A stretch of DNA of 64,000 bases from Monocercomonoides exilis (Eukaryota > Preaxostyla > Oxymonadida > Polymastigidae), in NCBI GenBank assembly GCA_001643675.2, contig LSRY02000028.1, forward strand, positions 186,001 to 250,000, read 5' to 3'. The notes beneath the pieces are model-generated. The model ran no database searches. It was not told where the DNA came from and worked only from the letters and a program-made list of their open reading frames with translations. Numbering within the stretch: position 1 is the first letter of the stretch; each line of letters starts with the position of its first letter. The position numbers were made by a program, and so were the translations under genes. This document shows positions 1-10,190 of the stretch, piece by piece.

Positions 1-1
1 G

Positions 2-847
2 AGAGTATGTCATGGATATGATTATTCGAGTACAGGGAGTTGGAAATATCAGCACACCTAAAAGTGGGATTGGCTGAAGGACAAGACAATTTATGCCTCA
101 GTGAATGGAAATGATTTGATTGATCCGTGCGGGACGAATGAGTCAAATCCGTGCAAAACGGTGCAGAAGGCGTTTGAGATGTGCGAAATACAGATTAGCT
201 TGGCAATCACGCTGCTGGAAGGGAATCACACAAGCGAGACAACAACGATTGAGATTGGGGAAAAGAAGATTTCAGTCATTGGGAAAGGGAGGACGGAAAG
301 TTCGATTGGAACAGGAACACTTTCATCGGTAGGAACGCTGTTCAGTGTGTCAGCAGGTCACCTTGGTTTATTGCACATGAAGGTTGACTGCAACTCAAAT
401 GCAGGCCCTTCCCCGAGTGTGGTTGTGATATCTGATGGAGGTGGGTCACTCTCATTGGAGGATGTTGTGATCACCATGAGCAATACTGGAGAATATGTGA
501 TATCGTCATCAGTGTTTGTGGTGCTGCTGTTATAGCTATCGATGTCTGATGTGGAGATCAAAGATTTGAATATCTCAAAACCATTGTTCTCTGAGCCGAA
601 TCTATCTTCTTCATTCTCTTTATCTGCCCCGTTTTTGTCATCTACAACATCAGGAGAAAGCATTCTGGTGAACTTGTCCGTGAAGAATGTGAGGTTGACA
701 GAAGGAAATGGGGTGGTTGTTGCATCTGATGGGAGTGGATCGTCTTCTCTGAAGGTTGTTGAATCACGAAAAGCATCGAAGGAGTGTACGCAATATTACC
801 ACTTGCATTTAATACAAATTTACTGCAATCATAATCAAAATTTGTAA
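2..847 (+). pseudogene. Fragment of a beta-helix surface-protein gene with in-frame stops
   Basis: One frame (codons starting at base 2) reads like the large surface protein at 17560-25599. The marker is a segment near 92-170 reading ASVNGNDLIDPCG, then NPCKTVQKAF, matching the paralog's repeat-unit openings SSVNGSDERKCG...LPCYSIDYGL and DACGNPQQTPCSTIEYAL. After it come short hydrophobic and Thr/Ser strands typical of a right-handed beta-helix. The frame is interrupted by TAA at 59-61 and TAG at 533-535, yet similarity resumes in the same frame after each stop (SMSDVEIKDLNIS after 541). It fades after about 780 and stops at 845-847. No signal peptide or membrane segment lies in the window, so this is an internal or truncated piece continuing off the left edge. 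A decayed paralog is most likely. An active gene read through stops cannot be excluded. Confidence 0.6.
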
Positions 848-1565
848 AAAAAAAAACACTTTGTTGCAAATGAATGTTTCTGATGTTGCGTGCTTTATCG
901 ATAAAAGTTAACTCGATCCATTGTCATTTTGATCACGCCCATTCAAAAAATATGTTTATTGCATAAAGGAAAATGAAATAAAAGAAATATAATGATTATT
1001 ATTTTTTATTATTGACGATTTTCCATTGTTTTCGACATAGCACAGAAAAGCCAATATATTTATGAGATTATTGGAATATTTATTTTTTCCAATCAAAAAG
1101 ACTTAATTTTTTAGTAATATTTGTAATCAATTTCGAGATTTTCATTGATCCTTAAAGATAATATCACATTTTTAATTAAAATCTGTGGGAAAATGTTTCA
1201 ATAATCTGTTCCAAAGGATTGATTGAGTCTCCTCTCAATCAAACAAATTGCTGTAAAGTCAGGTGAAAAAATGAATAGTCACTAAAACTTACTTTCTTTT
1301 GAATTCAGCTCGAAGAAATGAAGAAATAATCTTTTTTTCAAATCCCATAACAAGCATCTTGATAGAATAACTTTGCTTTACGACATGCTTCACGTACATT
1401 CACTGTTAAAAAAAATACTTATTTTTCTAAAAATCATTTTTGGAAATGCGAAAAATAATTAAAAATAAAAAATGACTAATCGAGTACGAAGTGAGTATAT
1501 AAGATATTATCAAACGGCATCGAAAAAATGAGTTGTTTTAATCCGCACTTATAATTCTAACTTTT
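848..1565. other. Intergenic, AT-rich, no gene seen
   Basis: This is AT-rich DNA between the surface-gene fragment and the 3' end of topoisomerase II. I saw no reading frame with coding character, no RNA gene and no clear repeat. An A-run follows directly after the end of the upstream frame at 846-858. Confidence 0.6.
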
Positions 1566-4500
1566 TCATTCGATTTCAAAATCGCTATCTTCGCTATCTT
1601 CATTGATGCTGTTGTCAGAAACATCGTTTTCTGATTCCGATTCGTCAAATGAAAATGACTTCACAATTCTTTTTCGAAGTGACCTTTTTGAATTTGAATC
1701 GTCATCCTCATTTTCCGTCTTTTTTTGGCTTCTTTTTGCTGAAGTACTTTTTTCCTGTTCAACCTTCGATGTTTCAATCTTTTTCGATTGCTGAACAGAT
1801 GTTGTTGTTGTGGATGATGAAGTTGTTGATGATGCAGCTGAAGTTGCTGATGAAAGGCTTGACTGAGCAACCATTTTCACTTTTTGCATGAAAAGATCGT
1901 CTTCGTCATCGAATGAAATGCCTTTGAAAACAGACTTCTGAGTTGAAGCTGAAGTTTTGCCCTTCGCTTTCGGTGATGTTTTTGGTGATGTTTTAGCAGA
2001 TGCTTTTGAGGCTGCCTTTGGCGTTGCCTTTGGCTTTGATTTTGGCTTTACCGCAGGCGCTTTCTTTTTGTTGTCATCGTCAATTTCAAGCAGCAGGTCA
2101 TCATCGTCATCTTCATCGTCTTCGTCATCGTCAGCTATACGCTTTGAAGACGAACTACCAGATGATTTCACAGGAGACAAAGAAGGTGTAGTTGAAGGAG
2201 AGGCAGAAGGTGATGGAATGGCAGTATCAATAGCTTCTGAAGAAGCATTGAAGAGATCATTTGACTTTCTCTTCCTTTGATACACTCTGGGTCGTGGTGT
2301 AGTTGATTTTTCCTTTTCAATAAGTGAGTCAAAATCATCGTCATTCTCATCAGAGTCTTCTGACTCGTCATAAGCATCACTCACATGATCACTGAAGATG
2401 TTGAAGTCTTCGTTGTCATCAGATTCAACAGAAAATGAATCTTCATCATCTGAGTCTTGCTTCTTTGGCCTTCTTCTCTTTGTTGCAGCTGCACTTTTTG
2501 TTGATGTTTCTTTTGGGCTGGCTTTTCTTTTTACTTTTTTTGGCTGAACATCAACATCGTCTTCATCAATATCCATATCTCCGCTGCTTGCACTTGCTTG
2601 CTTGCTTTTTGCTGTTCGGGAAGTTGCTTTTCCAGATTTCGCTTCTTTCAATTTCTTCTTTGCAACCTCAGCTTCGAAGACACTCATTGACGAGAAATCT
2701 TCATTCATTGAAAAAGATGACGCTGAAGATGCAGACACAGATGCTGATGCAGAACCAGATGAGCCAGGGAAATCACTAAACTCAGAAGAGGAATATCCTG
2801 GTGTAGGAGTTGGAGATCCTGAAGGGATTGGCGTCAATGACGGAGTTGGAATATCGTCAGTGGGTAAAAGAGATAATTCTTCTCCGCTTTTCCCCCTTGA
2901 GCCTCGCGTTTTCTTCACTGTTGGCAGCACAGGGTCAATGTACCTCCACTCGGATGTTTTCTGTGGCTCTGATGATTTATCTGCTTTTTTACCTTTTCCT
3001 TTCTTCTTTTTGTCAAAGTCAGCATCTGAATCTGAATCATCGCCTGATCTCTTTCCTCTTCCTCTGCCGCCTCTTCCTCCTCTTTCTCCTTTCTTCTTTG
3101 GAGTCTGCGCTAATATTTCTTTTCTTTTCTTTTCTTGCTTTTTCCAAGCTTCTTCAAATGCATCCAAGTCAGAGAGCCAAAGCTCATTCGAAGATTTTTG
3201 GGTTACAGTTTCAATCTCTTTTTCTTTAAGTTCTTTTTCTTTTAAAATGGCATCCACTTTTTCTTTTGTGAGATTGTAAATTGGCAGGCTCAGCAAGTAA
3301 TCATAACTCACTCCGGTTGCTTCTTTTGTTTTTGCTGTCGAGGAAGTTGATGCTGATGAAGCTGATGCTTTTCCACGGCCTCTGGCAGTTGAGGGTGCTG
3401 GCTCTTCTTCGTCTTCATCCTCATCCTCATCTTCTCCTTCTCCTTGCGATTCATTTGCTTCAGCCTCTTCCTCTTCACTAACAATGGATTTAACTTTGTG
3501 AAGGTTTCCAACAAGCAAATCAGCTGCTTCTGAACGGGGCATTCTATCAAAGTTGCGCTTTTCAAGATCTCTCTCAATCTCATTTTTGCGTTTGTTGTTC
3601 ACTGTTATTTTTTCATCAATGATTTCTTGAACGAATCGTGCTTTGTTCGACAATCTCTTCAGTTGCTCTCTCAGAATCTTCAGCATTGATTTCTTTCGTT
3701 CCATGTAGTATTCAAAACGAAGCTCACAAAATTCCTTCATAATCTCCAATGGTGATGCATACTGGCGAATCTTTCCGTATTTGTCGAACAGCGTCATGTT
3801 AGTGGTGTTAATTGGTGTAACAAGTCCTAGTTTTTTGTATGCGTCGGGGCCATCGAAATCGTGTTCATGCCCTTCCATCAAAGTGATGCTGAAATGAACT
3901 TGTGTGTGGGTGTGATATTGTCTGAAGTCTTTCACCCATATATCAGCCTTTGATTCAGATCCTTGATTCTCTTCCAACCATTCCTTATAATCGTCAGTCC
4001 ACTTTTGAATGGGAAGCTCAACAATCTCCACTGTATTTTCAGGAGTTATGTAGAATGTACCAAACGAATAGTACTTTCCTTCTGCTTCAGAATACAGTAT
4101 TTTCCCTTCAAAATCACGATACCACGGAGCCATAACTTCGAAGGGCTTTTGGTTGATGAAGTTTCGAATGTTATTAAGGATATCTGCAGGTGAAAAGCAA
4201 GGCACTTTCGTTGACCATCCAGTTCCAATACCGTCTGCACCATTGACAAGGCACATCGGAATGATGGGAACATACCACTCAGGCTCGATTGGCATACCAT
4301 CATCATCCAGATACTTCAGCAATCTGTCGTCTTCTTCTCGAAAGATCAGTCTTGCAAGCGGATTCAGCTTTGTGAAAATGTAACGAGCAGACGCAGCATC
4401 TTTGCCACCTGACAGACGTGTACCGAATTGACCAGAAGGAACAAGAAGATTGATGTTGTTGCTTCCGACGAAATCACGTGCAAGGTTAACAATCGTTGAC

Positions 4501-6740
4501 TGAAGTGACTGTTCACCGTGATGGTATGATGATACTTCTGCAACGTATCCAGAAAGCTGGGCAACTTTAATTTCATTCTTAAGATTACGCTTAAAGCAGG
4601 CATATAAAATCTTTCGTTGTCCAGGCTTAAATCCATCAACAACAGATGGAATAGATCTCATACAATCAGCACGTGAAAACTGGATAAGTTCTTTGTTAAT
4701 GAAATCTGGGTATGGAACAACATCATCTGTTGAATCCAGTGAATCTCCTTCTTTGTATGAGTTCAGCCAGTCTTTTCTGTGATCTGCTCTCTTCTTTGAA
4801 AAAGCCAGATCAATAGCGTCTGAGCATTGTCTGTCATCTGTCCAAACAAAGTCCTTTTGATGGCGATCAAGATCGAAGAAGTACTCTTTCGCTTCAGCAG
4901 GTGTGGAGGTACCCAGACCCTTATAGTACTTGATCTTCCATCCGCGGGTGCCGTTCCTCTGCCTCCATTCCTCAAACGATGATTCAGTGTAAAATGACTT
5001 CACTGTTTTTCCTTTCGTTGCTTTGATGATTGGTGTGATGAACTCCTGCATAAAGCCGTTGTATTTCAAAAGAGATGGCCACATCTTTTCGAACATGTTG
5101 ATGAGAAGTCCCTTGATGTGAGACCCATCATGATCCTGATCAGCCATAATCATCAGATGCCCATATCTCAGATCCTTAATATCATCATAATGTTTGCCTT
5201 GCTGAAGCCCCATGATTTTCTTTATATTTGTAAATTCAGCATTTTGCGACAGCTGTGATGCTGTTGCATCTCTCACATTGATCACTTTACCTCTCAGTGG
5301 AAACACTCCATAATTGTCTCTACCAATCACTCCAAGCCCTGCAACAGCAAGCGATTTGGCAGAATCTCCTTCGGTCAGAATAAGTGTGCAGTTACGCGCA
5401 TTACGAGTACCAGCCATGTTGGCATCTTCTAACTTTGGAATTCCGCGTACTCGAATTGTTTTCTTTCCATCAGTTCCTTTTTTGAGCTTTGAATCAGCTT
5501 GCTTTTGAGCTAACTGGAGCATTTGCTCCAAGACACCCATTTTCCCAAGCTTTTTTATGACCTCTTCGTCTATCACACATTCTTTCTTCACATCTGACTG
5601 GCAAACAAGTAACTTTGTTTTTTCTTGGGTAGTAAACGTTGGATTGAAAAGAAGGCAACGCACAAACAAGCATAACTGTTCTCTGACCATGGCTGTTGTA
5701 AACTTGGCAGATTTGTTTTTCTTTGCTGCTTCTTTAATTAGAACATCTGCAATTTTTGACACTACAAGATCAACATGTGGACCTCCGTCAAATGTATCGA
5801 TGGAATTCACAAAGCTCACTTGTCTAAAGCCATTCTTGCTCGGCATCGCAACGATTTCCCATCGATCACCGATTTTTACATGAATCATTTTGGGCTTTTT
5901 TGGTTGAAGTTCTTCTGTCTCTTCTTCGTCTTCTGTTGGGAAATCATACATTTTCACATATTCTTCAAAGTTTTTGAACTGAATTTGATCTCCGTTCAAA
6001 ATAACTTTTAAATTAATATTGCATGCTGCCATGTCAACTACTCGCTTGTACATCAGGGACAACAAGTCATGATCCATAACTTCCATATTAAAACGCTGCA
6101 AATCTGGTACGTATCTAATTTCTGTCAGATTGCCTTTCTTTTTTAGCTTTTCTTTTTCTTTTGCGCTTGTTGGAGTTGTTACACGGCCGTGTATTTGAAG
6201 CATATTTTCTGCGCAATGAAGTTCATATCTTTCTCCATCGCATATTGTAAGTACATCAAATTGCTTAGAAAATATATTCGTTAGCTTTGCACCAAGACCA
6301 TTAATGCCACCAGTCAATCTCTTTGTTGAAGTGTTGTAATTACTACTACTAAGTACATTCGCAAAAATCAATTCAGCGTTATAAATCTTGTGTTTTTCAT
6401 TTATTTTCACTGCAATTCCTCTTCCGTCATTTGCTACAGTTACAACGTTTTGCTCCGGATCAATGTTAACTTTTATAAAAGTCATTTTAATATCTTCTGT
6501 GTCTCTTTGCTTGTTATCTGATGCATTTACAAGCAACTCGTCAAAGACCTTTAACAGTACGGGAACATAAGATACTTCTTTTTGAACAATTTTTTTCTCT
6601 TCCGGTAAATAGATCCATCTTTTCCCAGTTATCAATGTTGAAGGTCCGGCAAATATTTCAGGCGCTTTATATGCGGCCTCTCGCATATCTCTTTTCTCAT
6701 ATTCTATTTCTTCAACAGGAGCTTTTTCAAATTCGGCCAT
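1566..6740 (-). CDS. TOP2: DNA topoisomerase II (type IIA)
   Basis: An intronless 1,724-residue protein. It is an ATP-driven enzyme that passes one DNA duplex through a transient double-strand break, needed for chromosome segregation in the nucleus. The N-terminal GHKL ATPase carries LLVNASDNKQRD, NDGRGIAV and GGINGLGAKLTNIFS. The TOPRIM domain has EGDSAKS near residue 455 and DQDHDGSH near 531. The breakage-reunion domain has GGKDAASARY, placing the DNA-linking tyrosine at residue 787, followed by IGTGWST. The start (ATG at 6740) gives only about 40 residues before the first conserved block, normal for the family. Residues from about 1150 to the end are a highly charged Ser/Asp/Lys-rich tail with acidic runs and basic clusters, as in other eukaryotic enzymes, and longer than usual. 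The catalytic core looks complete and active. Confidence 0.97.
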   Translation of the reverse strand: MAEFEKAPVEEIEYEKRDMREAAYKAPEIFAGPSTLITGKRWIYLPEEKKIVQKEVSYVPVLLKVFDELLVNASDNKQRDTEDIKMTFIKVNIDPEQNVVTVANDGRGIAVKINEKHKIYNAELIFANVLSSSNYNTSTKRLTGGINGLGAKLTNIFSKQFDVLTICDGERYELHCAENMLQIHGRVTTPTSAKEKEKLKKKGNLTEIRYVPDLQRFNMEVMDHDLLSLMYKRVVDMAACNINLKVILNGDQIQFKNFEEYVKMYDFPTEDEEETEELQPKKPKMIHVKIGDRWEIVAMPSKNGFRQVSFVNSIDTFDGGPHVDLVVSKIADVLIKEAAKKNKSAKFTTAMVREQLCLFVRCLLFNPTFTTQEKTKLLVCQSDVKKECVIDEEVIKKLGKMGVLEQMLQLAQKQADSKLKKGTDGKKTIRVRGIPKLEDANMAGTRNARNCTLILTEGDSAKSLAVAGLGVIGRDNYGVFPLRGKVINVRDATASQLSQNAEFTNIKKIMGLQQGKHYDDIKDLRYGHLMIMADQDHDGSHIKGLLINMFEKMWPSLLKYNGFMQEFITPIIKATKGKTVKSFYTESSFEEWRQRNGTRGWKIKYYKGLGTSTPAEAKEYFFDLDRHQKDFVWTDDRQCSDAIDLAFSKKRADHRKDWLNSYKEGDSLDSTDDVVPYPDFINKELIQFSRADCMRSIPSVVDGFKPGQRKILYACFKRNLKNEIKVAQLSGYVAEVSSYHHGEQSLQSTIVNLARDFVGSNNINLLVPSGQFGTRLSGGKDAASARYIFTKLNPLARLIFREEDDRLLKYLDDDGMPIEPEWYVPIIPMCLVNGADGIGTGWSTKVPCFSPADILNNIRNFINQKPFEVMAPWYRDFEGKILYSEAEGKYYSFGTFYITPENTVEIVELPIQKWTDDYKEWLEENQGSESKADIWVKDFRQYHTHTQVHFSITLMEGHEHDFDGPDAYKKLGLVTPINTTNMTLFDKYGKIRQYASPLEIMKEFCELRFEYYMERKKSMLKILREQLKRLSNKARFVQEIIDEKITVNNKRKNEIERDLEKRNFDRMPRSEAADLLVGNLHKVKSIVSEEEEAEANESQGEGEDEDEDEDEEEPAPSTARGRGKASASSASTSSTAKTKEATGVSYDYLLSLPIYNLTKEKVDAILKEKELKEKEIETVTQKSSNELWLSDLDAFEEAWKKQEKKRKEILAQTPKKKGERGGRGGRGRGKRSGDDSDSDADFDKKKKGKGKKADKSSEPQKTSEWRYIDPVLPTVKKTRGSRGKSGEELSLLPTDDIPTPSLTPIPSGSPTPTPGYSSSEFSDFPGSSGSASASVSASSASSFSMNEDFSSMSVFEAEVAKKKLKEAKSGKATSRTAKSKQASASSGDMDIDEDDVDVQPKKVKRKASPKETSTKSAAATKRRRPKKQDSDDEDSFSVESDDNEDFNIFSDHVSDAYDESEDSDENDDDFDSLIEKEKSTTPRPRVYQRKRKSNDLFNASSEAIDTAIPSPSASPSTTPSLSPVKSSGSSSSKRIADDDEDDEDDDDDLLLEIDDDNKKKAPAVKPKSKPKATPKAASKASAKTSPKTSPKAKGKTSASTQKSVFKGISFDDEDDLFMQKVKMVAQSSLSSATSAASSTTSSSTTTTSVQQSKKIETSKVEQEKSTSAKRSQKKTENEDDDSNSKRSLRKRIVKSFSFDESESENDVSDNSINEDSEDSDFEIE

Positions 6741-7159
6741 TTTTTCTTCCTACCAAAATTTATCAATTCAAAAAGAAAAATCCATAAATATTTGTTTGAT
6801 ATAAATTATTATTGAAATATTGAAGTATGTTTTATTCATAAATTTAAAAATGTGATTAAATTATGCTAATTTTTCAAGCCAAACCTATCTCGCTGCTCAA
6901 AGAAACGAGAAAAAAGAATTCCAGACAAAGAGAACCTTTTTAATTAAGGGAAGTTCATTTCACAAAGAAAATATTACAATAAAACATATGAAAAAATGGA
7001 TGTGTTAAGATGCAAATATATCTACATGATATTCCTCAAATTTCAAAATTTGAAGAATTCTCCGAGGCAACAATTTTAAAATAGTATAAGTTCAAATCTT
7101 CATTTGAAAAAGATTTTGTTACAAAATCAATCATAACAGGATAGTTCAGATCAAAAAGT
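6741..7159. other. Intergenic, AT-rich, no gene seen
   Basis: This 419-base gap holds the topoisomerase II upstream region and the 3' flank of the next gene, both on the minus strand. No coding frame or RNA gene was recognised. Confidence 0.6.
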
Positions 7160-10097
7160 TCAAGAAGGAGGCTGCGCATCTTCATGTGCAGAAGGAGCAG
7201 GCGCTGCGTGTGGAACCGACCCAGGTGATGCGCGGCTTGCCTTCATTCTCTGCAGAAGAGAAGAGAGAGAAGTCTTAGGAGGAGTAGCCACAGAGCTTGT
7301 GCTGGCTGAAAGAGGAGTGGAAAGAGAGGAAGAAGAAGAGAAAGAGGATGACATGGATGGTGATGTGGGTGTTGATGGTGGCTTGGCGAGAAAAGACGGC
7401 TGTTGAGATGAGGATGAGGCAGAAGCAGAAGCAGAAGACGGAACTGATGAAAAGAATGAAGATGGAATGGAAGAAGAAGATGATGATGATGATGAAGCTG
7501 AAGGCCTTGCAGAAAATCGAGAGCGAAACGAAGAAGACGACGAAGAAGAAGACGACGAAGAAGAAGAGCCAAACGCTGACTGACTTGCCGACATCTCCCC
7601 TCTTTCCATCTTCCCTTCATTCAAAATGCCCTTCTTCTTCTTCGAATAATCAACTGCTTTTTTGAGCAACTGTGCTGCTGTAGATGGAAGGACGCTCAGC
7701 CAGCGAAGAGGGAGCGGAATGAGCGACTGGGGCAAGCGGGTAGGGTGGAGTGAAAAGTCTTCTTTCTTCTTCTGAGCTGCTCGCTTCAGGGCAGGTGCTG
7801 ACAGTTGAACAGCGATGTGGAAGCGGAGGACGACAAAACCGCTGGATTCGGTGGAGAAGCCGTATTTGTTGACAAAGCGGACTGAGTGGCTGTACGGTTG
7901 AATAGATGAAGAGGAAGAGGAAGAAGAAGAAGAAGATGATGATGATTGCAAACTAGGTGATTCGCTTTCCAGTGTTCTCTTATTCAAGCTCTCAGCTGTC
8001 TGCAGAGGAAGCGACCTGTACTGCAGCTGCGGAAATGCTACATCCCTCGCGTCAAACACCTTCGGCCCTCCTCCAATAAACTTCTCCCTCAGCATTTCAG
8101 CGATCGTTGGAGTGGGCCGCCAGGCAGGCACCACTCTCACAGCAAACCCGGCGTCTGTTGGGAGATCGAGGCAGCAGTAGCCAACTGTCGTCTCTCTTTC
8201 TTCCACGGCAGCATTGTAGGCAGCAGAGAAAGGAGCAGCCATCAGCGGCAGAGGAAGCAGCGAGGACGACGTAGACGGCGTCACCACTGCCACAATCACA
8301 CGCGGAGGCTCTGCGGACATTCTTCGTGTCTCTGCTGGCAGAACGGCCTCTGCTTCAATGGGGAAGCCCAAATGTGTCTCTTTGCTGCCGAAAATACGGT
8401 TGGCCTTCGTTTTTCCTGTCTGAGTACGCCGTGCAATCGTACCGCCGCGCCGCAACTGATACGATCCGTCGGCTGAATAGTACTTGACAGAGCGAGGCAG
8501 AGGCTCTGGTGAAGAAGAAGAAGATGAAGAAGAAGAAGAAGAAGAAGATGATGATGATGATGATGATGATGAAGCAAAAGATGGATGCTGTAGCGATTCG
8601 TCAGTTTTTGTGCCTTTTGTTGTTGAGCTATCTTTCTTCAAAGGAGGAATTTTGCGACGTGACTGCTTTGCCAGTTTGTTCAGCCTCTTTCGTGTGACGG
8701 CTGCGTTGTCTTCTTCTTCGCTCTCATACATCTCCATATCTTCTTCCTCGTCATCTGCCCCTTCCTCTCCCTCGGCTCCATACTCATCCTCGTATTCAAT
8801 TCCTGTGTTGTTTTTGCCTTTTCTCTTCTTCTTTCTTATTCCACTCTGGTTTCCCATCTGAACCTCCTCCTCTTCCATATCTTGCTCCATATCGCTCTCG
8901 CTCAACAGGTCTTCTTCCTCCATTTCGTTTATCTCGTCGTAGTCGTCTGCCTCTCCACTGCTCCACCAGCCGTCTGGAAAATCAAGTGCCACATGTGCAG
9001 CGAGGTTTTTGTAGTCAAACCCGTACAGCGACGCCAGCTCGATGAAGTAGAAATACCGCAGATCGCCGTCGCGCGGGAGCGGAGACACAAACACTCCCTT
9101 CTGCATCGACGAGTCCCGCACTGCCGCTGCCTGCTCATAGACGCGCTGCTTCTCCAGCATCTCGCGGTTCTCGTCTTCGACAGAGCGCTTGATGCTGGCG
9201 TCTTCCAACGTGTACTCATACACGCAGTTGTTGAGCGTGGACCGGAAGCGGTATGGAGCATTGGATCCAGTCAGCAAAGGCGGGCGGATGTCGAGTCTGC
9301 CTGTGTCTGTGAGTGAGATTGTGCAGAGCAGTTCTTCTCCAAGTTGCACAGGCGTTTGCTCTCCATTCTTCATAACTTCTTCGACGATTGCTGCATATAT
9401 GTGCATCGATATTGAAGGAAAAGTTCTTCCTGTTTTTATTTCAAGTACTTCACCTTCATATAAATGCTTTTCTTGTATTACAAGTGTAGATAGAGAAGTG
9501 CTTTTGTTGAATATGTTATTTTGAGAAGAAAATGATTTTTTTATGAAAAAAATCTTGTGCAAACCTCTTTGATGTTGTATATTTTGCACCTAGAAAACTT
9601 TTTGGTACTTTTCCATCTTGAGCTGGATAAGTATAAATAATATTTCCCATATAGGTTCCATGAGATTGCTCCCACGCGGTTGAAATCTTATTGACATAAT
9701 CATACTCAATTGGGTTCTTGTCTTCAAGAAATTTATCTGCGTTTTGCCTATAGTACATAACTTCTCTAAGGGTTTTTTAATTTGGATATGATAATTTAAA
9801 TAATACAAGAACATCTTGAAACCTTGGAGAAAAAATCTTTTGCTGCCATCCAACGATTCCTGCCCAAATTTTCCCATCAGACAATTGAACACCATCCAAT
9901 AAAGTATTTGATTGCGGTTGTTGGTTTTCAGATTTTCCTTCTTTCTCTTCTGGAGGGTATTTCTTTAAAACAACTGCAATTTGAAAATTCTCAATTGGAT
10001 CAGTAAAAAAACTGTGCTGAACAAAAAGACGTCTTTGTTTTTCTTTTTCAAAATTAAATGTTAGACTTGGGCGAGCAGCAGTTCCTTTAATGTCCAT
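7160..10097 (-). CDS. Unknown Ser-rich, acidic protein (three exons)
   Basis: I do not recognise this protein. Exons (minus): 9823-10097, 9565-9765 and 7160-9500, giving 938 residues; both junctions are phase 2 (donors GTTTCA and GTTTGC). The first 380 or so residues are ordinary folded sequence rich in aromatic and charged residues (for example VGWQQKIFSPR, MYYRQNADKF, LRYFYFIELASLYGF). An acidic stretch with basic clusters such as KKKRKGKN follows, then a second ordered segment near residues 520-740. The rest is punctuated by pure Ser runs encoded by TCN repeats. The acidic and Lys-rich patches suggest a nuclear protein, but that is inference. The gene is divergent from serine dehydratase with 93 bases between start codons. 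GC content is clearly higher from about 7600 to 9350 than in the first exons. Confidence 0.75.
8505..8575 (-). repeat. Trinucleotide microsatellite encoding poly-Ser
   Basis: On the plus strand this is a run of GAA/GAG then GAT triplets. On the coding strand it reads TCN and gives an unbroken Ser run inside the unknown protein at 7160-10097. Similar shorter runs lie at about 7470-7565 and 7910-7950. Confidence 0.8.
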
Positions 10098-10190
10098 TTT
10101 TAAAATTTTAAAAAAATATTAAAAAATAAACTGATCAAATTGCTCCATACTATAAAGGACGTTATTCCATTTATTTTTATTAATCTTTTA
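10098..10190. promoter_or_regulatory. Bidirectional promoter between head-to-head genes
   Basis: Only 93 bases separate the minus-strand ATG at 10097 from the plus-strand ATG at 10191. Both promoters and both 5' leaders must fit here or overlap the neighbouring gene. The stretch is very AT-rich, with A-runs next to the minus-strand start. No named core element was identified. Confidence 0.45.

Noticed and set aside
10140..10190. Upstream TTG start adding 17 residues to serine dehydratase
   Set aside because: A non-ATG start is not expected in a nuclear gene; the ATG at 10191 is the first suitable codon.
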